This document shows, in pieces, positions 19,197-28,581 of a stretch of DNA of 49,144 nt. The number at the start of each line of letters is the position of its first letter. Within the stretch, counting starts at the first letter, position 1. The stretch spans positions 1-49,144 of the forward strand of contig JAGWLR010000014.1 of NCBI GenBank assembly GCA_028864885.1, given 5' to 3'. The notes below the pieces were generated by a model. The model saw nothing but the letters and a program-made list of their open reading frames with translations. It did no database searches and was not told the DNA's origin. The position numbers and the translations under genes are program-made. Source of the DNA: Burkholderiales bacterium (GTDB lineage: Bacteria; Pseudomonadota; Gammaproteobacteria; Burkholderiales; Burkholderiaceae_C).

Positions 19197-20735
19197 TCAA
19201 GTGGCCTGCAGGACTCGCCGGTACTGCACCGCCTCCGCGATGTGCGCACTGAGCACCACATCCGACTCAGCCAGATCCGCGATGGTTCGAGCCAGCTTCA
19301 ACACACGATGGAAAGCCCGCCCAGACCACCCTAGGCGACTGCAGGCAGCCTGCAGGAAGCGCTGAGCGCTGTCTTCGGCCCGCACGAAGTCATCGATCTG
19401 CCCCGCAGCCAGATCGCCATTGAGACAGCCTTGACGGGTGAGCTGTCTGGCGCGTGCGGTCTCCACTCGCTGGGCCACCGCATCGGACGCTTCGCCGTCT
19501 GGGCTTCGCCCCAGCACCTCGGGCGGCACCACAGGCACTTCGACCTGCAAATCGATGCGGTCCAGCAAGGGGCCGCTGAGCTTGGCCTGGTAACGGGCAA
19601 TTTGCTCGGGCGTGCAGCGGCAGGCCTTCAGCGGATTGCCATGGTGTCCGCAAGGGCAGGGATTCATGGCTGCCAAGAGCTGAAAACGGGCGGGGAAATC
19701 ATGCCGGCGCGCGGCGCGCGAGATGGTGATCTGCCCGGTTTCCATCGGCTCTCGCAGGGCTTCCAGAGCGGCACGCGGAAACTCCGGCAATTCATCGAGA
19801 AACAAGACGCCATGATGGGCCAAAGAGATCTCGCCAGGGCGTGGCGGCGATCCCCCACCCACCAATGCGGCCGATGACGCACTGTGGTGAGGCGCGCGCA
19901 TCGTTCTTTGACGCCACTGCTCAGGCTGGAAGGCCCCCGCCAGACTCGCAATGGCTGCGGCCTCCAGCCCCTCGGTCGAATCCATCGGGGGCAATAAGCT
20001 GGAAAAGCGCTGCGCCAGCATCGACTTACCCGTTCCTGGCGGGCCAACCATCAAAACACTGTGTCGCCCAGCCGCAGCGATTTCCAATGCGCGTTTGGCA
20101 GCTGATTGCCCCTTCACATCGCGCAGATCACCGACCCGCCGATCAGACGGGGCGTCGCACAAAGGGGCTGCACACATTCGCCCGGCATCCAGTGCCGCCC
20201 CCTGGTCGTCACGCAAGGCAGCCACCACTTCGGTGAGATGCTGGAAGCCATGAATGGAGACGCCCTCCACCAGCGAGGCCTCAGCAGCACTGGGAGCAGG
20301 TAACACCAGTTTTCTGGGCTTCATCCCTTGGGCCTCGCGCCTCAGAATGCCCAACGCCATCGGCAGGGCACCCCGAATGGGCCGCAAATCGCCCCCCAAA
20401 GACAACTCACCGGCAAACTCAACGCCAGCCAGGCCAGCGCCATCTAGATGCCCCATGGCAGCCAGAATCCCCAGCGCAATCGGCAGATCAAAGCGACCGG
20501 ACTCTTTAGGCAAGTCGGCGGGCGCCATGTTGACGGTGATCCTGCGGTTGTATGGAAACTCCAATCCGCTGTTGGTGATGGCTGCCCGAACGCGCTCTTT
20601 GGCTTCCTTTACCTCGGTATCAGCCAAACCAACGAGCGTAAAGGACGGCAGGCCATTGGCCAGATGCACCTCGATGGTGACCTCTGGTGCCTGTAGACCA
20701 ACCAGGGCCCGGCTTTGAACAACGGCAAGAGACAT
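19197..20735 (-). CDS. YifB-family Mg-chelatase-like AAA+ ATPase
   Basis: A 512-residue protein with an N-terminal ChlI-like domain (about 20-140), an AAA+ module with Walker A GPPGTGKS at 231-238 and LFLDELPEF as Walker B, and a C-terminal lid (KLARTIADL). This is the YifB/ComM family; ComM is a helicase that promotes branch migration during natural transformation. I chose the ATG at 20735 (MSLAVVQSRALVGL). The same frame stays open for 159 bases upstream, but that extension is not family-like and would run into the glnK control region. Confidence 0.92.
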   Translation of the reverse strand: MSLAVVQSRALVGLQAPEVTIEVHLANGLPSFTLVGLADTEVKEAKERVRAAITNSGLEFPYNRRITVNMAPADLPKESGRFDLPIALGILAAMGHLDGAGLAGVEFAGELSLGGDLRPIRGALPMALGILRREAQGMKPRKLVLPAPSAAEASLVEGVSIHGFQHLTEVVAALRDDQGAALDAGRMCAAPLCDAPSDRRVGDLRDVKGQSAAKRALEIAAAGRHSVLMVGPPGTGKSMLAQRFSSLLPPMDSTEGLEAAAIASLAGAFQPEQWRQRTMRAPHHSASSAALVGGGSPPRPGEISLAHHGVLFLDELPEFPRAALEALREPMETGQITISRAARRHDFPARFQLLAAMNPCPCGHHGNPLKACRCTPEQIARYQAKLSGPLLDRIDLQVEVPVVPPEVLGRSPDGEASDAVAQRVETARARQLTRQGCLNGDLAAGQIDDFVRAEDSAQRFLQAACSRLGWSGRAFHRVLKLARTIADLAESDVVLSAHIAEAVQYRRVLQAT

Positions 20736-20765
20736 GTGACCCACCCATTTTCGAAAACGGGCTGA

Positions 20766-20773
20766 ATTGTGCC
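20766..20773 (-). promoter_or_regulatory. GGCACAAT promoter-like motif upstream of yifB
   Basis: Minus-strand GGCACAAT lies 30 bases before the yifB ATG, the usual distance for a -10 element with a short leader. Confidence 0.35.
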
Positions 20774-20825
20774 GACGCCGGGGCATGGCGCGCTCCCCCC
20801 TGAAGGGTGATGCCGGACCGACTCG

Positions 20826-20842
20826 TGCACCCCCTTGGTGCA
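20826..20842. promoter_or_regulatory. NtrC-type enhancer site upstream of glnK
   Basis: TGCACC-N5-GGTGCA is a perfect palindrome matching the known NtrC (NRI) binding consensus. Two further GGTGCA half-sites with degenerate partners lie at 20888-20893 and 20918-20923. The full site is about 140 bases upstream of the sigma-54 promoter, a normal distance for an enhancer. Confidence 0.8.
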
Positions 20843-20965
20843 AACATGAACGCCGGCCGTGAAATGCGCACTCGCACATACCAAAGCGGTGCAAAAAGAA
20901 ACACCACCCTCCATTTCGGTGCAGACAGAACCCCGCATCGCCAAGCAGGCCCTGTTTTGGCGCGC

Positions 20966-20981
20966 TGGCACGGTTTGTGCA
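20966..20981 (+). promoter_or_regulatory. Sigma-54 promoter of glnK-amtB
   Basis: TGGCACGGTTTGTGCA has the invariant GG (20967-20968) and GC (20979-20980) separated by exactly 10 bases. It departs from the TGGCACG-N4-TTGC consensus only at the first T of TTGC. Transcription would start near 20992, about 40 bases before glnK. Confidence 0.82.
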
Positions 20982-21030
20982 GATAGCTCAGCGTTCCTGA
21001 TTTTTTTCTGCCAACCTCACCGGAGAATGA

Positions 21031-21372
<342 letters not shown>

Positions 21373-21466
21373 TCCTCACAAAGCCCTGACTCAGAACTTC
21401 ATCGTGGCCCACACCCCAGGGGGTGTGCGAGCTGAGCTTACCTTTTTGCTTTTCAAGAGGCTTTTC

Positions 21467-23005
21467 ATGAGAAAACTCATTGCGTCCATCGCACTGGGGC
21501 TCGCCGCCTTCGGTCTACTGGGCGTTTCCCACGCCGAGGAAACCGCAGCAGCCGCTCCGGTTGCAGCATCCGCTGTCGCTGCAGACGCGTCAGCGGCCGC
21601 CCCAGCCGCACCTGCGCCTGAGGCTGCTTCTTCGGCAGAGGCCGCCTCGGCTGCTGCCGCACCTGCGCCAACCCCCAACAAGGGCGACACCACCTGGATG
21701 ATGGTGTCGACTTTGCTGGTGATCCTGATGACCGTGCCTGGTCTGGCTCTGTTCTACGGCGGCTTGGTGCGCAGCAAGAACATGCTGTCTGTGCTGATGC
21801 AAGTGATGGTGACGTTCTCGCTGATCGTTGTCCTGTGGTTCGTCTATGGCTACAGCCTGGCGTTCACGGAGGGCAATGCCTTCTTCGGTGGTTTTAGTCG
21901 CCTGTTCATGAATGGCATCTGGGACAACGTCGCTGGTACGTTCGTCAACGGGGCAACCTTCAGTAAGGGTGTGCCCATGTACGAAATCGTGTTTGCGGCC
22001 TTCCAAGCCACCTTCGCAGGCATCACTTGCTGCTTGATCGTGGGCGCTTTTGCCGAGCGCATCAAGTTCTCGGCCGTGTTGCTGTTCATGGTGCTGTGGT
22101 TCACTTTCAGCTACGCACCGATCGCGCACATGGTCTGGTTCTGGATGGGCCCTGACGCCTACACCGGCAAGGAAGTGGTCGATGCCATGAACGGCAAGGC
22201 TGGTCTGATTTGGCAATGGGGTGCTTTGGACTTCGCTGGCGGTACCGTTGTGCACATCAACGCTGCTGTGGCTGGCTTGGTTGGTGCCTACATGGTTGGC
22301 AAGCGCATCGGCTACGGCAAGGAATCGTTCACCCCTCACTCCTTGACATTGACCATGGTTGGCGCTTCGCTGCTGTGGGTGGGTTGGTTCGGCTTCAACG
22401 CCGGCTCGGCTCTGGAAGCCAACGGCTTTGCCGCTCTGGCCTTCATCAACACCTTCGTGGCCACTGCCGCAGCAGTGTTGGGCTGGTGCTTGGGTGAAGC
22501 CCTGCACAAGGGCAAGGCTTCGATGCTGGGTGCAGCCTCCGGTGCTGTCGCAGGCCTGGTGGCCATCACTCCTGCCGCAGGTAACGTGGGTATCGGTGGT
22601 GCCGTGATCATCGGCCTGCTGGCTGGCCTGATCTGCCTGTGGGGTGTGACGGGCCTGAAGAAGATCCTGGGTGCGGATGACACGCTGGACGTGTTCGGCG
22701 TCCATGGCGTCGGCGGTATCTTCGGTGCCCTGGTGACCGGGGTGTTCAACTCGCCTAAACTGGGTGGCCCGAGCACGGTGGCTGACTGGGTGACCATGAC
22801 GATGACTTCGCCTACGGACTACTCGATCCCGGCTCAACTGCTGGTGCAAGCCAAGGCTGTCGGCCTGACCATCGTCTGGTCTGCCGTGGTGTCGATCATC
22901 GCCTACAAAATCGTGGATCTGGTGATTGGTCTGCGCGTGCCGGAAGAAGAGGAACGCGAAGGTCTGGACATCACTTCACACGGCGAAACCGCCTACCACA
23001 AGTGA
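21467..23005 (+). CDS. amtB: Ammonium transporter AmtB
   Basis: A 512-residue channel of the Amt/Rh family with a cleavable signal peptide (MRKLIASIALG...SHAEE) and about 11 membrane helices. A 50-residue Ala/Pro/Ser-rich spacer separates the signal from the first helix at about residue 55. Conserved channel parts include GGLVRSKNMLSVLMQ, the GGTVVHINAAVAGLVGA twin-histidine region and DVFGVHGVGGIFGAL. AAGAGG lies 6 bases before the ATG at 21467, which is preferred over an upstream in-frame ATG at 21404. It is co-transcribed with glnK and ends at a strong terminator. Confidence 0.95.
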   Translation: MRKLIASIALGLAAFGLLGVSHAEETAAAAPVAASAVAADASAAAPAAPAPEAASSAEAASAAAAPAPTPNKGDTTWMMVSTLLVILMTVPGLALFYGGLVRSKNMLSVLMQVMVTFSLIVVLWFVYGYSLAFTEGNAFFGGFSRLFMNGIWDNVAGTFVNGATFSKGVPMYEIVFAAFQATFAGITCCLIVGAFAERIKFSAVLLFMVLWFTFSYAPIAHMVWFWMGPDAYTGKEVVDAMNGKAGLIWQWGALDFAGGTVVHINAAVAGLVGAYMVGKRIGYGKESFTPHSLTLTMVGASLLWVGWFGFNAGSALEANGFAALAFINTFVATAAAVLGWCLGEALHKGKASMLGAASGAVAGLVAITPAAGNVGIGGAVIIGLLAGLICLWGVTGLKKILGADDTLDVFGVHGVGGIFGALVTGVFNSPKLGGPSTVADWVTMTMTSPTDYSIPAQLLVQAKAVGLTIVWSAVVSIIAYKIVDLVIGLRVPEEEEREGLDITSHGETAYHK

Positions 23006-23030
23006 TCTGAACGGGTTACTTTTCAAAAAG

Positions 23031-23054
23031 AGGCCGCCTTCGGGCGGCCTTTTT
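23031..23054 (+). terminator. Rho-independent terminator of glnK-amtB
   Basis: The stem AGGCCGCC / GGCGGCCT with a TTCG tetraloop is followed by TTTTT. It begins 26 bases after the amtB stop codon. Confidence 0.9.
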
Positions 23055-23125
23055 CATGGCACCGACACAGGCGGCGTTGAAGTTCCTAGAATGGGGGCCC
23101 GAGAACGAAAATCCCCCTTAGTGTC

Positions 23126-24418
23126 ATGGTTCCTCATCTGATCACCGCGTTGACAGGCCCCATCAACGAACTCGAGCAACGGATGCTGGAGTCGATGCCC
23201 GCAATTGAGCGATGGTTCCGCCTGGAGTGGATGGAGCACACGCCACCTTTCTACACCTCGGTGGATCTGCGCAATGCCGGCTTCAAGCTGGCCCCTGTGG
23301 ACACCAACTTGTTCCCTGGTGGATTCAACAACCTCACCACCGAGATGCTGCCCTTGGCCGTGCAGGCTGCCATGGCCGCCATCGAGAAGATCTGCCCGGA
23401 AGCCAAGAATCTGTTGCTGATTCCAGAACGGCACACACGCAACACGTTCTATTTGTTGAATGTGGCCAGACTGGTCCAAATTTTCAGTCTGGCGGGCCTG
23501 AACGTTCGGCTGGGCTCGCTGGATGAATCGATCACCGAGCCGACCGAACTGGCCCTGCCAGACGGCAGCAGCTTGACGCTGGAGCCCTTGGTGCGCACCA
23601 AGCGGCGATTGGGTTTGAAGCATTTCGACCCTTGCACGATCTTGCTCAACAACGATCTTTCGGCTGGGATTCCTGATGTGTTGAAGGATCTGCACGAGCA
23701 GTACCTGCTACCCCCACTGCACGCAGGCTGGGCGGTGCGGCGCAAGAGCCAGCACTTCAGCGCCTACGAAGAAGTCGCGAAGAAGTTTTCAAAGCTGCTG
23801 GGGATGGACCCTTGGTTGATCAACCCGATGTACGCCACCTGCGATGAGGTCAATTTCCAGGAGGGCACGGGCATCGAATGCCTGCAAACCCAGGTGGATG
23901 CCCTGTTGAACAAAATCCGCCGCAAATACAAGGAATACGGCATCAACGAAAAGCCTTTTGTGATCGTGAAGGCTGACAACGGCACCTATGGCATGGGCAT
24001 CATGACGGTGCGCGACGCCAAGGAAGTCACCGAACTGAACCGGCGCGCGCGCAACAAAATGTCGGTCGTCAAAGATGGGCAGGAGGTGAGCCGCGTCATC
24101 ATTCAAGAAGGCGTGCCCACTTACGAGCAGATCAACGATGCCGTGGCCGAGCCGGTGGTCTACATGATTGATCGCTACGTGGTGGGCGGGTTCTATCGCG
24201 TCCATGCCGACCGCGGGATTGACGAGAACCTGAACGCACCGGGCGCCAGCTTTGTACCGCTGGCGTTTGCCGAACCCATGCAGATGCCCAAACCCGGCGC
24301 TCGCCCGGGCGCAAGTGCCCCCAATCGCTTCTACATGTATGGTGTGTTGGGCCGTTTGGCCATGTTGGCCGCCAGTTATGAACTGGAAGCCACGGACCCG
24401 AACGCCGAGACCTACTAA
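23126..24418 (+). CDS. gshA: Glutamate--cysteine ligase
   Basis: A 430-residue enzyme for the first, ATP-dependent step of glutathione synthesis. It belongs to the proteobacterial type distinct from E. coli GshA, recognised by [25 protein letters not shown] near the N-terminus. Later come [19 protein letters not shown] and the [15 protein letters not shown] metal/nucleotide-binding region. A CTAGAAT sequence about 40 bases before the ATG could be the promoter -10. gshB, the second enzyme, is separated from it here by kup and benE. Confidence 0.93.
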   Translation: MVPHLITALTGPINELEQRMLESMPAIERWFRLEWMEHTPPFYTSVDLRNAGFKLAPVDTNLFPGGFNNLTTEMLPLAVQAAMAAIEKICPEAKNLLLIPERHTRNTFYLLNVARLVQIFSLAGLNVRLGSLDESITEPTELALPDGSSLTLEPLVRTKRRLGLKHFDPCTILLNNDLSAGIPDVLKDLHEQYLLPPLHAGWAVRRKSQHFSAYEEVAKKFSKLLGMDPWLINPMYATCDEVNFQEGTGIECLQTQVDALLNKIRRKYKEYGINEKPFVIVKADNGTYGMGIMTVRDAKEVTELNRRARNKMSVVKDGQEVSRVIIQEGVPTYEQINDAVAEPVVYMIDRYVVGGFYRVHADRGIDENLNAPGASFVPLAFAEPMQMPKPGARPGASAPNRFYMYGVLGRLAMLAASYELEATDPNAETY

Positions 24419-24442
24419 AACGCGCCCCGAGGGGCAAACGCG

Positions 24443-24450
24443 GGCACAAT
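24443..24450 (+). promoter_or_regulatory. GGCACAAT promoter-like motif upstream of kup
   Basis: GGCACAAT lies 30 bases before the GTG start of kup, embedded in the partly symmetric GGGCACAATAGCCC. Confidence 0.35.
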
Positions 24451-24480
24451 AGCCCCTCCGCTGAAACGACACCTTCACCC

Positions 24481-26367
24481 GTGCCTCACAGTTCAAACGC
24501 CACACTCAGCGGCCGTCAACTGGCTGCCTTGACCTTGGGTGCCATCGGTATCGTCTATGGCGATATCGGCACCAGCCCGCTGTATGCACTGAAGGAAGTG
24601 TTCGCGCATGGCCATCTGGCCTTGACACCCACCAACATCTATGGGGTCTTGTCCCTGATGTTCTGGACACTGACCATCGTGGTGACGCTCAAGTACGTCA
24701 CGCTGATCCTGCGGGCCGACAACAACGGTGAAGGTGGCCTGATCGCCATGCTGGCCTTGGCTTCCACTGCGGTCAAGGATCACCCTAACCTTCGCGCCAA
24801 GCTGCTGGCGATCGGCATTTTCGGCACCGCGATTTTCTTCGGCGATGGGGTGATCACGCCCGCCATCTCTGTCTTGTCTGCGGTGGAGGGGATGGAAGTG
24901 GCCGCCCCGGGTCTGGAGCGGTTTATCGTCCCGGTCACATTGATCGTTTTGACGATTTTGTTCACCGTGCAGAAGCACGGCACAGGGGGGATCGGCAAAT
25001 TTTTTGGCCCCATCACCCTGGCTTGGTTCATCGTGCTGGCCTTGCTGGGCGCGACTCACATTGTGCAAAACCCCGCGGTCTTGCTGGCCATGAGCCCACA
25101 CTTTGCACTCGAATTCATCTTGCTGCACCCCAAGCTGGCCTACATTGCTTTGGGCGCAGTCATTCTGTGCGCAACAGGGGCCGAAGCGCTGTATGCCGAC
25201 ATGGGGCATTTCGGCAAACGTCCGATCCGACTCGCATGGTTCGGCTTGGTCATGCCATCGCTGGTGCTGAATTATTTTGGCCAGGGTGCAATGTTGTTGG
25301 AGCACCCCGAAAAGGTGTCGAACCCCTTTTACGAAATGGCCCCTCAATGGGCGCTTTACCCCTTGGTCGGTTTGGCCACGTGCGCCACGGTGATCGCCTC
25401 GCAAGCCCTGATCTCGGCAGCATTTTCCGTGACCAAGCAGGTGATTCAATTGGGCTACCTGCCCCGCCTGCGCATCTTGCATACCTCAGAAAACGAAACA
25501 GGTCAGATCTACATCCCCTTCGTCAACTGGGCCCTGTTCGCTTGTATTGTCATGGCTGTGATCTTCTTTGGATCGTCGACCAAGTTGGCGGCGGCCTATG
25601 GCATCACCGTCACCATCGACATGCTGATCACCACCGTGATGACGTTCTTCGTGATCCGCTTCGCCTGGAAGCTGAGCTTGCCGCTGTGCATCATGTCTAC
25701 GCTGAGTTTCCTGATCATCGATGTGATGTTCTTCAGTGCCAACGTGATCAAGGTGATCGACGGCGGATGGTTCCCGTTGCTGATCGGCGCGACCATGTTC
25801 AGCTTGATGCTGACCTGGAAGGAAGGCCGTCACCTGCTCAGTGAGCGCTTGCGCTCTGACGCGATCGATCTGCACCCCTTCCTGGACGCGGTGTTTTCAA
25901 GCCCGCCCACGCGTGTCGCGGGTACGGCGGTCTTCCTCAATGCGGATGCCGGCACCACACCCAACGCCCTGCTTCACAATCTCAAACATAACAAGGTGCT
26001 GCACACGCAAAACCTGTTTGTGACCGTCAAGTCGCACGAAGTGCCACGCATCAAACCCGCCGACCGCATCGAATTGGAGAACCTGGGCAACAACTGCTGG
26101 CAGGTGATGCTGCACCTGGGCTTCAAGGATGAGCCGGACGTGCCTGAGGCCTTGAAGCTGCTCAAGGCCCATGGCGTGGAATTGGACGACATGGAGACCA
26201 GCTACTTCCTGTCGCGTGACATCGTGATCCCGACGATTGGCAGCGGCATGATGCCCTGGCGCGAAAAGCTGTTTGCAGGCATGCACCGCAATGCTGCGGG
26301 TGCAGCTGACTTCCTGAGTCTGCCCGCCAACCGGGTGGTGGAGCTCGGCTCCAAGGTGGAGATCTGA
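24481..26367 (+). CDS. kup: KUP-family potassium uptake protein
   Basis: A 628-residue K+/H+ symporter. The N-terminal signature [19 protein letters not shown] is at about residues 20-38. About 12 membrane helices follow, with [19 protein letters not shown] and [10 protein letters not shown] among the conserved segments. A cytoplasmic C-terminal domain of roughly 170 residues ends with the family ELGSKVEI motif. The start is GTG at 24481; no ATG is better placed. Potassium import is linked to glutathione in proteobacteria mainly through Kef efflux, so the placement between gshA and gshB is notable but its meaning is unclear. Confidence 0.94.
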   Translation: MPHSSNATLSGRQLAALTLGAIGIVYGDIGTSPLYALKEVFAHGHLALTPTNIYGVLSLMFWTLTIVVTLKYVTLILRADNNGEGGLIAMLALASTAVKDHPNLRAKLLAIGIFGTAIFFGDGVITPAISVLSAVEGMEVAAPGLERFIVPVTLIVLTILFTVQKHGTGGIGKFFGPITLAWFIVLALLGATHIVQNPAVLLAMSPHFALEFILLHPKLAYIALGAVILCATGAEALYADMGHFGKRPIRLAWFGLVMPSLVLNYFGQGAMLLEHPEKVSNPFYEMAPQWALYPLVGLATCATVIASQALISAAFSVTKQVIQLGYLPRLRILHTSENETGQIYIPFVNWALFACIVMAVIFFGSSTKLAAAYGITVTIDMLITTVMTFFVIRFAWKLSLPLCIMSTLSFLIIDVMFFSANVIKVIDGGWFPLLIGATMFSLMLTWKEGRHLLSERLRSDAIDLHPFLDAVFSSPPTRVAGTAVFLNADAGTTPNALLHNLKHNKVLHTQNLFVTVKSHEVPRIKPADRIELENLGNNCWQVMLHLGFKDEPDVPEALKLLKAHGVELDDMETSYFLSRDIVIPTIGSGMMPWREKLFAGMHRNAAGAADFLSLPANRVVELGSKVEI

Positions 26368-26414
26368 ACAAGCCGCCTACTCCGCGCCCCTCAGTCCTCA
26401 GGGACACGTCCCTG

Positions 26415-27578
26415 ATGGCTGTGTCAGCCGGTTTTGTGGCCACGCTGGTGGGTTTCACCAGCACGATTGCCCTGATCTTTCATGCCGCCCGCAGCCTGGG
26501 CGCCACACCCGATCAGATCACGTCATGGGTCTGGGCGCTGGGCATCGGCATGGGGCTGACCACGATCGGTCTGTCCTTGTGGACACGCATCCCGATCTTG
26601 ATCACCTGGTCCACACCTGGCGCGGCGGTCATTGCCAGCGCAGCGTCTGGCGTGAATCTCGCAGAAGCCACTGGTGCCTTCTTGTTATGCGGGGTGCTGA
26701 TGTGGCTGTGTGGGGTGACCGGCTGGTTTGAGCGCGTCATGAACCGCATCCCCATGACCCTGGCATCGGCTCTGCTCGCCGGGATCCTGGCCAAGTTCGC
26801 GCTGATGGCGTTTGCCGAAGCCAGCGACCACATGATGCTGGTGATCGGCATGCTGCTGACCTATCTGGTGGGCAAGCGCTGGTGGCCGCGTTATGCCGTG
26901 CTGGGGGTGCTCCTGGCCGGTACAAGCTTGGCTTGGGCTCAAGGCCAACTCAATACACAAGCACTGCAATGGCAATGGGCTCGGCCCGTGTGGGTGACAC
27001 CGGCCTGGTCCTGGCACGCCGCGATCGGCATGGGTTTGCCGTTGTTCATTGTCACAATGGCATCCCAGGCTGTGCCTGGCGTCTCGGCCATCAGAGTGTC
27101 GGGCTATCAGCCTGGGGTGTCACCCTTGATGTCGTGGTCGGGCGTAGCTACGGTGCTACTGGCCCCTTTTGGCGGCTACACCTTCAATCTGGCGGCAATC
27201 ACCGCGGCCATTGTGCTCAACCCCCACGCCCACACTGAAGCCGAGCGCCGCTATTCGGCGGCGGTCATGGCGGGTCTGTTTTATCTGGTGATGGCCCTGC
27301 TGGGCGGAGCGGTGGCGGGGGTGTTGTCAGCCTTTCCCTCGGCCTTGGTCATGGGGGTGGCCGGCCTGGCGCTGTTGGGCACGATTGGCAACGGTCTGGC
27401 GACAGCGCTGCGCGACGACCATCACCGTGAAGCCGCCCTGATCACCTTTCTGGTGACCTTGTCGGGCGTCACCTTGCTCGGGATCTCGTCTGCGTTTTGG
27501 GGGCTGGTCGCCGGCGCGCTAACGCTGTTCGTGGAAAACTTCAGAACCCGGCCTCATGATTTGGAAGATTCACCATGA
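26415..27578 (+). CDS. benE: BenE-family benzoate/H+ symporter-like transporter
   Basis: A 387-residue membrane protein with about 11-12 helices. AVSAGFVATLVGFTSTIALIF at the start, the helix with WSTPGAAVIAS, FIVTMASQAVPGVSAIRVSGY and PFGGYTFNLAAITAAI are BenE family features. The first ATG in frame is at 26415, but the residues encoded just before it (LRDTSL) resemble the start of other BenE proteins, so translation may begin a little upstream at a non-ATG codon. It overlaps gshB by 4 bases. No aromatic degradation genes are nearby, so benzoate as substrate is only a family-level guess. Confidence 0.82.
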   Translation: MAVSAGFVATLVGFTSTIALIFHAARSLGATPDQITSWVWALGIGMGLTTIGLSLWTRIPILITWSTPGAAVIASAASGVNLAEATGAFLLCGVLMWLCGVTGWFERVMNRIPMTLASALLAGILAKFALMAFAEASDHMMLVIGMLLTYLVGKRWWPRYAVLGVLLAGTSLAWAQGQLNTQALQWQWARPVWVTPAWSWHAAIGMGLPLFIVTMASQAVPGVSAIRVSGYQPGVSPLMSWSGVATVLLAPFGGYTFNLAAITAAIVLNPHAHTEAERRYSAAVMAGLFYLVMALLGGAVAGVLSAFPSALVMGVAGLALLGTIGNGLATALRDDHHREAALITFLVTLSGVTLLGISSAFWGLVAGALTLFVENFRTRPHDLEDSP

Positions 27579-28522
27579 AGATCCTGTTTGTTGCTGACCC
27601 CTTGTCGACTTTCAAGACCTACAAGGACAGCACCTTTGCGATGATGCGCGAAGCAGCCACACGTGGCCATGAACTGTGGGCCTGCGAACCTTTTGAAATC
27701 GTGTGGCAGCGCGGTGGGCAAGTTCAGGCTCGGTGCCGTCGCATCGCCCTGACCGGACAGGCTGACGACTGGTTTGACGAGTTGGAGGTGGCCACAGCGG
27801 CACTGGCTGGTTTTGATGCCGTGTTGATGCGCAAGGATCCGCCCTTCGATGCTGAATACCTGTACACCACCCACCTGCTGACCCAGGCCGAGCGCGAAGG
27901 CGCACGGGTTTTCAACCAACCACAAGCCCTGCGCGAGCACCCTGAGAAGCTCGCCATTCTGGAGTTTCCTCTCTACATTGCTCCCACTTTGGTGACCCGC
28001 GACATGGACGCGGTGCGGCAATTCCACGCCGAGCATCGTGATGTCATTCTGAAACCGCTCGACGGCATGGGTGGCATGGGCATTTTCCGCGTGAAAGACG
28101 ACGGCCTGAACCTGGGCAGCATTGCCGAAACGCTGACTCGCAATGGTCAGCAAACCATCATGGTCCAGAAGTTTTTGCCCGCTATTTCGCAAGGGGACAA
28201 ACGCGTGCTGATCATCGACGGTGAGCCCGTGCCCTATGCCCTCGCCCGCATTCCGCAGGGTGGCGAAGTACGCGGCAACCTCGCTGCGGGCGGCAAAGGT
28301 GTGGCCCAGCCCCTGAGCGAATCCGATTGGGCCATTGCCCGGCACCTGGGCCCGATCCTGGCGGCACGTGGTCTGTTACTGGTGGGCCTGGACATCATCG
28401 GTGAGCACCTCACCGAGATCAATGTCACCAGCCCGACCTGCTTCCAGGAAATCACCGATCAAATGGGCTGGAACGTGGCAGGCCGCTTCATCGACGCGCT
28501 GGAAGCCAAGCTCGCATCCTGA
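27575..28522 (+). CDS. gshB: Glutathione synthetase
   Basis: A 315-residue ATP-grasp enzyme joining gamma-glutamylcysteine and glycine. The N-terminal KILFVADPLSTFKTYKDSTFAMM and the later MRKDPPFDAEYLYTTHLL are GshB signatures. The ATP-grasp part shows ILKPLDGMGGMGIFRV, the flexible loop RIPQGGEVRGNLAAGGKG and the C-terminal EINVTSPTCFQEI metal-binding motif. Its start overlaps the benE stop (ATGA), so the two are translationally linked. An inverted repeat separates it from the next gene. Confidence 0.96.
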   Translation: MKILFVADPLSTFKTYKDSTFAMMREAATRGHELWACEPFEIVWQRGGQVQARCRRIALTGQADDWFDELEVATAALAGFDAVLMRKDPPFDAEYLYTTHLLTQAEREGARVFNQPQALREHPEKLAILEFPLYIAPTLVTRDMDAVRQFHAEHRDVILKPLDGMGGMGIFRVKDDGLNLGSIAETLTRNGQQTIMVQKFLPAISQGDKRVLIIDGEPVPYALARIPQGGEVRGNLAAGGKGVAQPLSESDWAIARHLGPILAARGLLLVGLDIIGEHLTEINVTSPTCFQEITDQMGWNVAGRFIDALEAKLAS

Positions 28523-28540
28523 AAACGGATTCATGATCGA

Positions 28541-28565
28541 CAATGTCGGACCTTGTCTGACATTG
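28541..28565. repeat. Near-perfect inverted repeat between gshB and uup
   Basis: CAATGTCGGAC and GTCTGACATTG (28541-28551 and 28555-28565) pair at 10 of 11 positions around a 3-base loop. It lies 16 bases before the uup ATG. It lacks a T run, so it may be an operator or an mRNA hairpin rather than a terminator. Confidence 0.55.
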
Positions 28566-28581
28566 AATTGCGAATCTGATC

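Noticed and set aside
20736-20894. A 53-residue N-terminal extension of YifB
   Set aside because: The added residues do not resemble the family, overlap promoter elements, and the ATG at 20735 starts exactly at the conserved N-terminus.
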